A DNA stretch of 33,263 nucleotides from Bacillota bacterium (GCA_023396535.1 JAEWWD010000115.1:1-33263), one strand, 5' to 3'. Positions 14,781 to 23,436 are shown, counted from the stretch's first letter. Translations and numbers: made by a program. Notes: a model not told the origin generated them from the sequence alone.

Positions 14781-15554
14781 ATGGAAGAACAAAGGTCTAT
14801 TCCGGCAAAACGGCAAAAACTCATACAGGAACTGCTAGAGCAGCGGGGCGTGGTACAAATAGACGAAATGGTCCGTTTGTTCGGAGTATCCGAGGCCACC
14901 GTGCGGCGGGACCTGGATCATCTCATGGAAGCAGGCATTGTCCGGCGCACACACGGCGGCGCAATCCTCAGCAAGAGCATGGTCGAACGAACCCAGATCG
15001 AAAAATCCTCCATTATGCGTGAGCAAAAGGAGCGCATCGCGGCGGAAGCGGCCCGGCGGGCAAAAAGCGTCAACAGCATCTGTTTTGATTCGGGGACCAC
15101 CACGCTGATGACGGCCATGATGCTGACTGCCAGCAAAAATTTGACCGTGATTTCCAACAATACGGAGATTATAGATACCGTGGAATTCGACTCCAGTTGC
15201 ACCGTACTTTCCACGGGCGGCGCCAAACGGCAAAACTACGGCTCGCTGCATGGGCCGCTGGCCGAGAGCTTTATCCGTGATTTTCATGTCGACATCGCTT
15301 TCCTGGGCGCCGACGCTATCGACGCTGAGAAGGGCATCTATAATTTCGCGCTCGAAGAAGTGGGCACCAAACGCGCTATCGCAGGCTGCGGGCGGCAGGT
15401 CATTGTTCTTTCTGATTCCAGCAAATTTTCCCTGCAGGGGCTCGTAAAGATTTGTGGATTTGACGCGGTAGATGTATTAATCACCGATTCGGGTATTCCC
15501 GATCAGGCCTACAAGGCCCTTAGCCGGCTCGATCTGGAACTGGTCATCATATAA
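14781..15554 (+). CDS. DeoR-family transcriptional regulator (SgcR-like)
   Basis: 257 aa from ATG 14781 (AAGGA ten bases upstream; an earlier in-frame Met at 14739 lies in the promoter region). Residues 8-60 are a DeoR winged helix-turn-helix: RQKLIQELLEQRGVVQIDEM, then FGVSEATVRRDL and RRTHGGAIL. Residues about 75-235 form the DeoRC sensor domain with the sugar-phosphate loop DSGTTT and FLGADAID. DeoR proteins usually repress sugar operons and are released by a phosphorylated sugar, here presumably the PTS product or a later intermediate. It stands at the head of the EIIA-to-EIIC cluster, in the position expected for an SgcR counterpart. Confidence 0.9.
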   Translation: MEEQRSIPAKRQKLIQELLEQRGVVQIDEMVRLFGVSEATVRRDLDHLMEAGIVRRTHGGAILSKSMVERTQIEKSSIMREQKERIAAEAARRAKSVNSICFDSGTTTLMTAMMLTASKNLTVISNNTEIIDTVEFDSSCTVLSTGGAKRQNYGSLHGPLAESFIRDFHVDIAFLGADAIDAEKGIYNFALEEVGTKRAIAGCGRQVIVLSDSSKFSLQGLVKICGFDAVDVLITDSGIPDQAYKALSRLDLELVII

Positions 15555-15870
15555 AGAGCCCCTTGCCCGCAACGGGCACATGTACAGCAACGGCTAACCT
15601 TGCATCTGTACGGTATATCCGCACAGCAGATGAGCAGCGGCGACCGACAGCCGGTTGATCCGGCACATGCATTCCAGTAACGAAAACTATATTTACGGGC
15701 ACGACACCCCCGGCCGCCTGCTCATTGGCAGCGGACGCTTCTTTCCTATATCCCGCCGGTAAGTTTCATTTTTACTGAACGGCGGCGGGGCTGTGTTTGT
15801 GTTTCCTCAAACCGGCATAAGGGCATGATTACGTGATCGTGTTTCGTATTGAATGAAAAGGACGGGCGAC
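15555..15870 (+). other. Structured intergenic region upstream of the EIIA gene
   Basis: 316 bp with no convincing gene but three hairpins: TGCCCG-caa-CGGGCA at 15564-15578; GCCGG-ttgat-CCGGC at 15650-15664; and CCCGCCG/CGGCGGG at 15752-15789, whose loop itself folds (GTTTCA against TGAAC). None has a good T-run. A 31-codon frame at 15667-15762 has no ribosome site and I do not call it. The hairpin series could mean leader-RNA regulation or simply processing between deoR and the PTS genes. I see no consensus promoter. Confidence 0.4.
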
Positions 15871-16350
15871 ATGGAAGAACACACAAATTTTGCGGTCTTG
15901 GTCCGGGAAGAACTCATATTCCTCCGGGTGGAAGGCGACGCTGCGGCGGCGCTGCGCACAGTGGCAGACGCGCTGCAGGAAAAGGGGGTCGTGCTGCCCA
16001 CCTATTACGAGGCGTTGATGGAGCGCGAACATGAATTCCCTACGGGTCTCCCCATGGGCGAGCTCAACATTGCAATGCCGCATACGGTTCCGCAGCACAC
16101 GCTCAAGAAAGGCGTGGCAATCGCGACGCTTGCCAAACCGGCTTTATTCCGCTGCATGGGAGATGCAGACTCCACCGTGCAGGTGCAATTGCTGGTCTTC
16201 CCACTGCTCGACAAAATGGACGACAACGTCCGGCTGCTGCCATCGTTGATCCACTTTTTTATCAAACAGGAAAATATCCGCGCATTGCTCGAAGCAGAGT
16301 CCCCCGCGCAGATTATGGCCATTCTGCGCGAGCGCGCTGAATCCGTCTGA
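15871..16350 (+). CDS. PTS system EIIA component, galactitol/fructose (type 2) family (SgcA/GatA-like)
   Basis: 159 aa single-domain EIIA of the fructose-mannitol/galactitol fold. The phosphorylated His is His71 in NIAMPHTVP. It takes phosphate from HPr and passes it to the EIIB Cys. The start at ATG 15871 (MEEHTNF) is preferred over 15853 because AAAAGGA lies eight bases upstream. Its EIIB and EIIC partners are encoded 4 kb downstream in the same direction with enzymes between, so this is a split galactitol-type PTS as in the E. coli sgc region. Substrate unknown. Confidence 0.88.
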   Translation: MEEHTNFAVLVREELIFLRVEGDAAAALRTVADALQEKGVVLPTYYEALMEREHEFPTGLPMGELNIAMPHTVPQHTLKKGVAIATLAKPALFRCMGDADSTVQVQLLVFPLLDKMDDNVRLLPSLIHFFIKQENIRALLEAESPAQIMAILRERAESV

Positions 16351-16390
16351 AGGCAAGAACAAATCATACGACTTTTAAGGAGGCGAAAAC

Positions 16391-17797
16391 ATGCAGATCA
16401 AGAAGCTGTTTATCAACGGAGAATGGACGGAATCTGCCGGTACGCAGGTAATCGAAGTGGAAAACCCCGAGACACATGAGAGTATTGCCCGCGTGCCGCG
16501 CAGCACCGCCGAAGACGTAAACAGGGCGGTAGCCGCCGCGAAGGCGGCGTTCGCTTCGTGGCAGTTCACGCCGCTTGATACTCGCGTAGCGCTTATGGAA
16601 ACAGTGCTTGCAGGCATGCGAAACAATCGCGGCCGCTTTATAGAGACCATCAGTGCGGAGCTGGGCTGCCCTGTCAAGATCGCGGCCGAAATCCACACGG
16701 ATCCTTTTTTGCTGGAGACGGAGAATTATATCCGCATTGCCAAATCCCATGTCTATGAGGAACGCCGTAACACCGCCATGGTGCGTCTGGAGCCCGTCGG
16801 CGTGGTAGGGGGGCTGACGCCGTGGAATTTTCCGCTGGAGCAGGTGGAAAAGAAGGTGGTGCCGGCGCTTTTGGCCGGTTGCTGCGTAGTGCTCAAGCCC
16901 AGCCAATATACGCCGCTGACGGCCTATTTGCTGGCTGAGCTCATAGAGGCGGCCGGATACCCCGCGGGCGTTTTCAATCTCGTTACTGGCTGCGGTCCCG
17001 AGGTTGGAAATGCGTTGGCCCTGCATCCGGATGTGGACATGATCTCCTTTACCGGGTCCACCCAGGCGGGCCGGGAGGTCGCCCGACTGGCGCTGAGCAA
17101 TATCAAGCGGTTGGCGCTGGAACTGGGCGGCAAATCCGCCGCCATATTCCTCAAAGGCGGGGACTGGGCGTACGGCGTGCAGGCGGTGCTTGACACTGTG
17201 GTGCTCAACGGCGGGCAAACCTGCAACGCGCTCACACGGCTGCTTGCGCCGCGCGACTCGCTCGACGAGGTGCACGCCCTCATACTGGAACGGCTCAGCA
17301 CATACAAGGCGGGAAAGAACTGCGATCCCGACGTCGATATGGGGCCGCTTGCTTCCCGCAAACAGTTTGAGCGCGTGAAACAATACATCAAAATCGGTAT
17401 GGAGGAGGGCGCTGTTCTGCTGGCCGGCGGCCCGCCCGCGCAGGACAAGGATTATTATGTAGACCCGACGATATTCACGCACGTCAAGCCCTCTATGCGC
17501 ATCGCACAGGAAGAAATATTCGGGCCGGTACTGGTGGTCATTCCCTACGATAGCGTTGACGAGGCCGTCGATATCGCGAACGACAGCATCTACGGCCTGG
17601 CGGGCGCCGTGTTCGGCACGCCGGAGGAGGCCGCCGCCATCGCGCGGCGTATGCGTACCGGCTCCATATACGTCAACCGCGGACAGTGGGACGTTAACGC
17701 GCCTTTCGGCGGGTACAAGCAATCCGGCATGGGCCGCGAGGGAGCCGTGGAAGGTTTCGGCGAATTCCTGGAGGTCAAGACAATTTACTGCGAATGA
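16391..17797 (+). CDS. NAD(P)-dependent aldehyde dehydrogenase
   Basis: 468 aa, typical length for the superfamily. Catalytic residues are all visible: Asn146 in TPWNFP, Lys169 in LKPS, Glu244 in LELGGKS and nucleophile Cys278 in GGQTCN, plus the FTGST nucleotide loop at 220-224 and EEIFGPVL. It oxidises an aldehyde to the acid. In this cluster the likely substrate is the small aldehyde released by the class II aldolase two genes later (lactaldehyde, glycolaldehyde or glyceraldehyde); this is inference from context. It has an AAGGAGG site and starts 40 bp after the EIIA stop. E. coli sgc has no such gene. Confidence 0.93.
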   Translation: MQIKKLFINGEWTESAGTQVIEVENPETHESIARVPRSTAEDVNRAVAAAKAAFASWQFTPLDTRVALMETVLAGMRNNRGRFIETISAELGCPVKIAAEIHTDPFLLETENYIRIAKSHVYEERRNTAMVRLEPVGVVGGLTPWNFPLEQVEKKVVPALLAGCCVVLKPSQYTPLTAYLLAELIEAAGYPAGVFNLVTGCGPEVGNALALHPDVDMISFTGSTQAGREVARLALSNIKRLALELGGKSAAIFLKGGDWAYGVQAVLDTVVLNGGQTCNALTRLLAPRDSLDEVHALILERLSTYKAGKNCDPDVDMGPLASRKQFERVKQYIKIGMEEGAVLLAGGPPAQDKDYYVDPTIFTHVKPSMRIAQEEIFGPVLVVIPYDSVDEAVDIANDSIYGLAGAVFGTPEEAAAIARRMRTGSIYVNRGQWDVNAPFGGYKQSGMGREGAVEGFGEFLEVKTIYCE

Positions 17798-17808
17798 GGT
17801 GCGCGCAT

Positions 17809-18609
17809 ATGTGGATCGAGGAGTTGTTCAAAACGAGCAAGCCCGTCATAGGCATGCTGCATCTGCATCCCCTGCCGGGTGACCCGAACTACGACGAACA
17901 AAAGAATATGGAATACGTTGTGCGGTGCGCCCGGCATGATCTGCACGCGCTGCAAAACGGCGGCATAGACGCCGTTCTGGTCTGCAACGAATTCAGCCTG
18001 CCCTGGCTGTACGATGTGGAGCCGAGTACGCTCGCGGCCATGGGCCGCGTGATAGGCGAGCTGAAGAGCGAGTTTACGGTGCCTTTTGGCGTGGATGTCG
18101 CAATAGACCCCTACAAAGTGTTCGATCTTGCCGTCGCCGTCAACGCTCCCTTTGCGAGGCAGACGTTCACCGGCGCATACGCGGGTGATTTCGGCATACT
18201 GAACTACGAGATAGGCAAAATACACCGCCACCGAGCGCGAGTGGGCGCAAAGAACATACGCACTTTTTTCACGCTGGTGCCGGAGTGCGGCTTGCCGCTG
18301 GCCAACCGTCCCATAGAAGAGGTTGCGATCTCCACTGAATTCTACGGACAGCCCGACGTATATCTCGTCTGCGGCCTCATCGCCGGCTGCGAACCGGACG
18401 CCCAGATCATCACGCGTATCAAGAAAGTCTGTAAAACGCCCGTTTTTGCAAATACGGGTGTGCGCTTGGAAAATGTGGAACTGCAGCTTGGCGCGGCGGA
18501 CGGCTGTATCGTGGGCACTTCCCTTAAAAGGGACGGACAGTTTTACAACGAAGTGGATGAAGCGCGGGTAGCCGCACTGATGGAAAAAGCGCGGCGCGTC
18601 CGCGGATAA
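17809..18609 (+). CDS. BtpA/SgcQ-family TIM-barrel protein
   Basis: 266 aa from ATG 17809 (GAGGT eight bases upstream; the in-frame ATG at 17794 overlaps the dehydrogenase stop). BtpA-family hallmarks: KPVIGMLHLHPLPGDPNY near the N-terminus, GIDAVLVCNEFSLPW, PFGVDVAIDPY, and the C-terminal ANTGVRLENVELQLGAADGCIVGTSLKRDG, which resembles a phosphate-binding TIM-barrel end. SgcQ of E. coli belongs to this family and has no settled function; cyanobacterial BtpA was linked to photosystem I assembly. In PTS clusters it is likely a sugar-phosphate enzyme. Directly follows the aldehyde dehydrogenase with an 11-bp gap. Confidence 0.87.
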   Translation: MWIEELFKTSKPVIGMLHLHPLPGDPNYDEQKNMEYVVRCARHDLHALQNGGIDAVLVCNEFSLPWLYDVEPSTLAAMGRVIGELKSEFTVPFGVDVAIDPYKVFDLAVAVNAPFARQTFTGAYAGDFGILNYEIGKIHRHRARVGAKNIRTFFTLVPECGLPLANRPIEEVAISTEFYGQPDVYLVCGLIAGCEPDAQIITRIKKVCKTPVFANTGVRLENVELQLGAADGCIVGTSLKRDGQFYNEVDEARVAALMEKARRVRG

Positions 18610-18633
18610 ATCATAAGCAAAGGAATGAAGGAA

Positions 18634-19320
18634 ATGAGCATGTTGTTGCAGGAACTCCGGGAAGAAATCGTATTTTATGGTCAAGAGCTTTTAAAATCGG
18701 GCCTCACCATGCATACGGGCGGCAATCTGAGCGCGCGCGACCGCAAAACGGGACTGATCGCCATCAAGCCGTCCTCCGTCGCCTATAACAAAATGAAGCC
18801 GGAGGACGTACCCGTCATTACGTTGGACGGCGTTGTGGTGGACGGCCACTTCGGCCCTTCCAGCGAATGGCCCATGCACACGCTGCTTTATAAGAGCAAC
18901 GAGCGCCTGTGCGGCGTCGTACATTGCCATTCGCTGTACGCCACCGCGTTTTCCGTCGCAAACCAGGAAATACCGCTGGTGCTGCACGAGTTGAGCGTTT
19001 ACTGCTCCTCCCCGGTGCGCGTCGCGCCGTTTTGCCCGCCAGGCAGCATGGAGCTGGCCGAAAGCGCCGTGAAATATCTGGGTACGGACAATAACGCCGT
19101 GTTGCTGGGTAACCACGGGCCTCTCGCCGTCGGCGCGAGCCTGTGGCACGCGTACGACCTCGCCTGCGCCATAGAGCAGGCTGCGATCGTCACGTACCTT
19201 TCCCGGCAGCTCGGCAATACGCTGGGCGTTCCGCAGGGCGGCCGCGAGCAACTGCGCACATTCGATCCGCTGACACAGCCGGACACGGGCGTTCTGCCGG
19301 TAGAAATCAAATCGGTATAA
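18634..19320 (+). CDS. Class II aldolase, FucA-like
   Basis: 228 aa. Class II aldolase/adducin fold with GGNLSAR (29-35, phosphate loop), catalytic Glu78 in SSEWPMH, and zinc ligands His97, His99 (HCHS) and His161 (GNHGPL). The spacing matches E. coli L-fuculose-1-phosphate aldolase (Glu73, His92, His94, His155). The Glu at 78 and the short His99-His161 interval argue for an aldolase and against the AraD epimerase, which has Asp and a longer interval. Predicted reaction: ketose-1-phosphate to DHAP plus an aldehyde. Three ATGs compete (18625, 18634, 18640); 18634 has AAAGGA nine bases upstream, 18640 has AAGGAA six upstream. Confidence 0.87.
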   Translation: MSMLLQELREEIVFYGQELLKSGLTMHTGGNLSARDRKTGLIAIKPSSVAYNKMKPEDVPVITLDGVVVDGHFGPSSEWPMHTLLYKSNERLCGVVHCHSLYATAFSVANQEIPLVLHELSVYCSSPVRVAPFCPPGSMELAESAVKYLGTDNNAVLLGNHGPLAVGASLWHAYDLACAIEQAAIVTYLSRQLGNTLGVPQGGREQLRTFDPLTQPDTGVLPVEIKSV

Positions 19321-19333
19321 GGGAGAAACGGGA

Positions 19334-20392
19334 ATGGCGAAAAAGAAAAACAGGATGGCGGTCATATACGGGCCGCTGGACATGCGCATCATCGACAGCG
19401 AGATAGGCGATCCCAAACCGGGCGAAGTGCAGGTGCAGATCAAGGCCGCGCTGACCTGCGGCACGGATGTGAAAATATACCGCAGGGGCTACCCCTTTTT
19501 AACGCCGCCCTTTCCTACCGGCCATGAGTATGCGGGCATCGTAACCGAGGTCGGCGAGGGTATGGACAAATCGCTCATAGGCAAAGCCGTGGTCACCTCC
19601 AACGGCGCGGGCTGTCAATATTGCTTCTATTGCAAGCGCGATCTCGACAATCTCTGCGAAGGCATGGAGGGAGACTTCGGCGAGTACGTGCAAATGGGCG
19701 GTGGGTTCGCAGAATATATCAACGTGACGGCGCCCATCGTAAAGGCCAATCTTATAGTGCTGCCGGACGGCCTGCCCTTCGAGCAGGCGGCGCTGGTAGA
19801 GCCGCTTTCCGTCGCGCTGCACGGTATCAACAAGGCGGAGCTGAAAATAGGCGATACGCTGTGCATCATAGGCGCAGGGCCCATGGGGCTGCTGAAAACG
19901 CAGCTCGCCAAAATGCGCGGCGCAAAGGTCATCATACTGGAAAAGGATGCGGACAGGCTGAACAAAGCGCGTGAACTTGGCGCCGACGTTGCCATCAACC
20001 CCGGAGAGGTAGAGGATATCGTAGCCGAGGTTAGAAAGCACGCCAACGGCGGGCGCGGGCCGGATGCCGTCATTGAGGCCGTCGGGCAGCCGGCCACGTG
20101 GGAGCTTGCCATAGCGCTGGTGCGCAAGGGCGGAATCGTGGTGGAATACGGCGGCTGCGCCAAGGGTACCACCATTACGGTGGATACCGTGCGCCTTCAT
20201 TACGACGAAATTACAATCAAGGGCTCCTACAGCGCAACGGCCTACGAAACGGAAGCTGCGGCCGAGCTGCTTATGCGCAACAAGATTCGCTACCAGGATT
20301 ATGTCTCCGGCGAATATCCGCTCAGCCAGGCCAAAGAGGCCATCGAGGCCCATATGCAGGGCAAGGGGGTCAAATTCCTGATCAGGCCCTGA
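19334..20392 (+). CDS. Zinc-dependent medium-chain alcohol (polyol-phosphate) dehydrogenase
   Basis: 352 aa. Catalytic zinc ligands: Cys42 in LTCGTD, His64 and Glu65 in TGHEYAG; Glu156 in LVEPLSVA is the fourth-ligand-type residue. The structural zinc lobe has four Cys at 94, 97, 100 and 108. The NAD-binding Rossmann motif IIGAGPMGLL is at 178-187. This is the sorbitol/galactitol-phosphate dehydrogenase branch, comparable to GatD. In a galactitol-type PTS cluster it probably oxidises the imported polyol phosphate to a ketose phosphate for the class II aldolase. ATG with a GGGAGA site, 13 bp after the aldolase stop. Confidence 0.92.
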   Translation: MAKKKNRMAVIYGPLDMRIIDSEIGDPKPGEVQVQIKAALTCGTDVKIYRRGYPFLTPPFPTGHEYAGIVTEVGEGMDKSLIGKAVVTSNGAGCQYCFYCKRDLDNLCEGMEGDFGEYVQMGGGFAEYINVTAPIVKANLIVLPDGLPFEQAALVEPLSVALHGINKAELKIGDTLCIIGAGPMGLLKTQLAKMRGAKVIILEKDADRLNKARELGADVAINPGEVEDIVAEVRKHANGGRGPDAVIEAVGQPATWELAIALVRKGGIVVEYGGCAKGTTITVDTVRLHYDEITIKGSYSATAYETEAAAELLMRNKIRYQDYVSGEYPLSQAKEAIEAHMQGKGVKFLIRP

Positions 20393-20451
20393 CGTTCCGA
20401 GTTTGAGTCGACCCGCCGACGGAATGAAAAGAAAGAGGGGAGGCTAATCAT

Positions 20452-20727
20452 ATGAAAACTGTTCTGATTGTCTGCGGCAGCGGGATTGCCACTTCCACAG
20501 CGGTACTGTACGATCTCAAAGCGAAACTGGAGCAAAGGGGGGTGAAAGCCAATTTCAAGCAATGCGATGTCTTCAGCGTTCGAAACAATCTGGACGACGT
20601 GGCGGTAATCGCTTACACGTGCACGCTGAAGGGGGATTATGGGGTTCCCATGGTCAATGCGGTTCCTCTTCTGACCGGCATCGGCGTAGACGCCGTCATA
20701 GACAAAATAGCGGGTTATCTCGCATAA
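20452..20727 (+). CDS. PTS system EIIB component, galactitol family (SgcB/GatB-like)
   Basis: 91 aa, normal for a stand-alone EIIB. The phosphocysteine is Cys8 in the loop VCGSGIATST, characteristic of galactitol-type EIIB. It carries phosphate from EIIA His71 to the substrate bound by EIIC. It has a GAGGGGAGG site, lies 59 bp after the dehydrogenase and 39 bp before EIIC. Confidence 0.92.
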   Translation: MKTVLIVCGSGIATSTAVLYDLKAKLEQRGVKANFKQCDVFSVRNNLDDVAVIAYTCTLKGDYGVPMVNAVPLLTGIGVDAVIDKIAGYLA

Positions 20728-20766
20728 ACCGCATTCAAATGAATCGGGGTAAGGAGGATTTTTCAA

Positions 20767-22158
20767 ATGACGTTCAATGACATCCTCGGTGCGTTGGGTT
20801 CTACGGTCGTACTTCCCTTGTTTATATTTTTATTCGCTTTTTGCTTCAAAGTAAAACCGGGCGTAGCGTTCAAATCCGCCATATACATCGGTATTGCGCT
20901 GGTGGGCATCAATATGGTTCTGGGCTTCTTCGGGGCGCAGGTAACCGATACGGTCAACATGATGGTAGACCAGTCAAAAGTCAATCTTCCCTATCTGGAT
21001 GTGAGTTGGGGCGTTACGGCGGCCATCGCATATTCGACACGCATTGGCCTGCTCATCATACCGTTCGCGCTCATCGTGAACCTGATACTGCTGGCGCTGA
21101 AGATCACGGATACGTTAAACATCGATATCTGGAATTTCTGGCACTTTGCATTGGTGGGCGGCCTTGCCTACTACGCAACCGATAATATGCTCCTGGGTTT
21201 TTTCGCGGCCGGCATGATGGAGCTCTATGCGCTGCTGTTCGCCGACTGGTGTCAGCCCGCCACCAGACAATACTATGGATACGAGGGCATCTCCTTTACG
21301 ACGGTCAGCTCGGTCGAGTACATGCCCTTCGCAATCATAGTCAACAAATTGCTTGACCTCATAGGATTGGATAAAGTCAAGCTGGATCCTGAGAACATCC
21401 AGAAACGGCTCAAGCTTATCGGCGACCCCGCCATACTTGGCCTCATCATAGGATTTGCCATCGGCGTCATTGCCCACTGGAAAACCCTCGGATCCTTCGA
21501 AAGCTGGGTCAGCATACTGGCGGTGAGCATGGTAGTCGCCGCCGTTATGCACATATTTCCCATGATGCCGCGCATACTCATGAGCGGTCTGGTACCCATT
21601 TCCAACGGTATTCGTGATACGATGTCCAAAATAGGATTCAAGCGGCAGATCAACTTCGGTATGGATACCGCGCTCTGCTGCGGCGAAACCTCCACACTTT
21701 CCTCTTCGCTGATCATGGTGCCCATCTGTATATTCCTCATGTTCGCGCTGCCTTACAACAAGTTCCTGTGGATCGCCGACCTGCTCGCCTTCCCGTGGTT
21801 CTTCGCGCTGATCACGCCGGTGACAAAGGGCAACATACTTAAAAACGTCATCATAGGATCGGTATACCTGTGCATCGGCGATTTTATCATCACGCAGCTC
21901 ACTCCGTTCCTGACGGACGTCGCACGCTCTACCGGATATGAAATCGCGGCCGGCGTAAGCGGCATCAACGCGGGCGGCGAGGGCATCAGCTGGCTGCTTT
22001 ACGGACTCTTCCGCGGCGCAACCTCCCCTATCGGCATGATCGTCATAGTGGGCGTATATGTTGTGCTGCTGATAACGTTCAAAAGGCATAAGAAGACATT
22101 CTTCCGTCTGGCCGGGGCCGACATTCAGGAAGAAAAGCCTATTGAAGTCCAGGCATAA
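20767..22158 (+). CDS. PTS system EIIC component, galactitol family (SgcC/GatC-like)
   Basis: 463 aa, polytopic with roughly ten to twelve hydrophobic segments, matching the GatC/SgcC EIIC-GAT family. Features include the VVLPLFIFLFAFCFKVKPGVAF start, FAAGMMELYALLFADWCQPATRQYYG and the loop CCGETSTLSSSLIMVP. It forms the membrane channel that takes up and phosphorylates the substrate. AAGGAGG site. It is the last gene of the cluster; a hairpin follows at 22197-22236. The substrate cannot be named from sequence; galactitol, another hexitol, a pentitol or a 6-deoxyhexitol are the natural candidates. Confidence 0.92.
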   Translation: MTFNDILGALGSTVVLPLFIFLFAFCFKVKPGVAFKSAIYIGIALVGINMVLGFFGAQVTDTVNMMVDQSKVNLPYLDVSWGVTAAIAYSTRIGLLIIPFALIVNLILLALKITDTLNIDIWNFWHFALVGGLAYYATDNMLLGFFAAGMMELYALLFADWCQPATRQYYGYEGISFTTVSSVEYMPFAIIVNKLLDLIGLDKVKLDPENIQKRLKLIGDPAILGLIIGFAIGVIAHWKTLGSFESWVSILAVSMVVAAVMHIFPMMPRILMSGLVPISNGIRDTMSKIGFKRQINFGMDTALCCGETSTLSSSLIMVPICIFLMFALPYNKFLWIADLLAFPWFFALITPVTKGNILKNVIIGSVYLCIGDFIITQLTPFLTDVARSTGYEIAAGVSGINAGGEGISWLLYGLFRGATSPIGMIVIVGVYVVLLITFKRHKKTFFRLAGADIQEEKPIEVQA

Positions 22159-22196
22159 CGTCCCCGTATCATCCTTATTGCCTACCCTATAGAGAT

Positions 22197-22236
22197 AAGC
22201 CCGCCGGACAGCGCACAACGCTGCCGCGGCGGGCTT
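22197..22236 (+). terminator. Probable terminator after the PTS operon
   Basis: A 10-bp GC-rich stem (22197-22206 with 22227-22236) with an inner CAGCG/CGCTG stem (22209-22213, 22219-22223). The T-run is short (TTT then mixed C/T). It sits between convergent transcripts (EIIC and araR) and may serve both. Beyond it, 22237-22356 shows nothing clear. Confidence 0.65.
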
Positions 22237-22356
22237 TGATTCTCTCTCAATTCGAAAATCCATAGTGGCGTGGCGGTATTTCGGTGACACAGCTACAAAA
22301 GTAATTCGAAAGGCTGTATAAATCTTTGCATCAAAAGAGTCCAGCAATCTGAAAGC

Positions 22357-23436
22357 TTAACTGCTTCCCTTTTCCATCAGCGTCCATGGCGCCAGTTGAG
22401 AATTGCATTGCTCCCCGGCAAGCAGTTTGATCAGCGTCTCAGCGGCCAGTCTCCCAACATTTTGATCTCCATGGGACAGCGAAGTGATGGTGATGGGGCT
22501 TACGTCGCTGTACCGGCTGTTGTCAAAGCTGACAAGCGCCATCTCGTTCGGTATTTTTATGCCTTTATTCAACAAGGCCAATAGCAGATAGCTGGCAATC
22601 TCATCGTTATAACAAACCACCGCGGTGCAGCCTTTTGTAACAGCAAGCATTTGTTCTATATAAATCTGATTGCCGTTGGCCAGCGCATCCTTTGTTTCAG
22701 TGTTGTACCAGTAAAGCTGCCCGTCTTCCATCGGCAGGCCGGAGTCCAAAAGGGCGGCGGCGTATCCTGCATATCGCTGGTGTCCTTGGATGTCGTCGCT
22801 TTTGAACATGCCGGCAATATGGGAATGCCCTTTCGCCGCAAGATATTTTACGAGCTGATATCCTCCATTATAATTGTCATCCAATACGGAAATAGCGCCG
22901 TTCAGTTCCCGGTAGTTTCCATTGATAAACACCAGGGGGATGTTTCTGTCCATCAGCTTACGGTATAAATCCAGATTGGGGTTTGGCAGTGCGGTTTTCG
23001 TGCCTTCCACCAGAATGCCGTCTAACTTGGGAAGCCCCAGGAGACCCTTGAGAACGTGCCGCTCATTTACCACCTGGTTTTGTGTGGCGTAAAGCATGGT
23101 GGTGCAGTTGTTTCGCGATAAGACGGTTTCCACTTCCCGCAAAATGCTTGGGAAGATATAATCGCTGATATAGGTGGTAATAACCGCGATAGAGCGTTGC
23201 GGAGGCGGCAGGGGCTGCGCCTGATTGCGAACGCGTGAGCCGCTGCCCTGCAGCCGCTCAATCAGTCCTTCCTGAACCAACACAGACAAGGCATGCCGGA
23301 TGGTTTGGCGGCTTGCTCCGTATTCCAGACATAGCGCCTGTTCGGTAGGGAATTTCTGCGCTTGTGTGAAAACGCTATCCTGTATTTGTTTCCGCAATAT
23401 ATTGGCGATTTCCTGATATTTTAGCAAATGCGTCAC
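22357..23436 (-). CDS. araR: Arabinose repressor AraR (GntR DNA-binding domain fused to LacI-type sensor)
   Basis: 359 aa. Residues 1-70 are a GntR winged helix (KFPTEQALCLEYGASRQTIRHALSVLVQEGLIERLQGSGSRV); residues about 82-355 are a LacI/periplasmic-binding-like sugar sensor (SIAVITTYISDYIFPSIL, GTKTALPNPN, VLDDNYNGGYQLVKYLAAKGHSHIAG, ALVSFDNS). This chimera is AraR, which in Bacillus binds ATTTGTAC-type boxes and releases on L-arabinose. Start is a GTG at 23436 with AAGGA five bases upstream. It is divergent from the arabinose importer operon, and an AraR-like box overlaps neither gene but abuts the importer promoter at 23785-23813. Confidence 0.93.
   Translation of the reverse strand: MTHLLKYQEIANILRKQIQDSVFTQAQKFPTEQALCLEYGASRQTIRHALSVLVQEGLIERLQGSGSRVRNQAQPLPPPQRSIAVITTYISDYIFPSILREVETVLSRNNCTTMLYATQNQVVNERHVLKGLLGLPKLDGILVEGTKTALPNPNLDLYRKLMDRNIPLVFINGNYRELNGAISVLDDNYNGGYQLVKYLAAKGHSHIAGMFKSDDIQGHQRYAGYAAALLDSGLPMEDGQLYWYNTETKDALANGNQIYIEQMLAVTKGCTAVVCYNDEIASYLLLALLNKGIKIPNEMALVSFDNSRYSDVSPITITSLSHGDQNVGRLAAETLIKLLAGEQCNSQLAPWTLMEKGSS

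Noticed and set aside
15667..15762. 31-codon small open frame upstream of EIIA
   Set aside because: No ribosome binding site, and it runs into hairpin sequences at both ends.
16364..17722. 452-codon open frame on the minus strand opposite the aldehyde dehydrogenase
   Set aside because: Complete antisense overlap with an intact, well-conserved gene that has an AAGGAGG site; no domain in the antisense product.
18634..19320. The class II aldolase as a replacement for the lost AraD
   Set aside because: It has the FucA-type Glu78 and the short His99-His161 spacing; AraD has Asp and a longer spacing. It is also in a separate PTS operon.
21115..22347. 410-codon minus-strand frame opposite EIIC
   Set aside because: Highly charged product with no motif, antisense to a clear PTS membrane protein.
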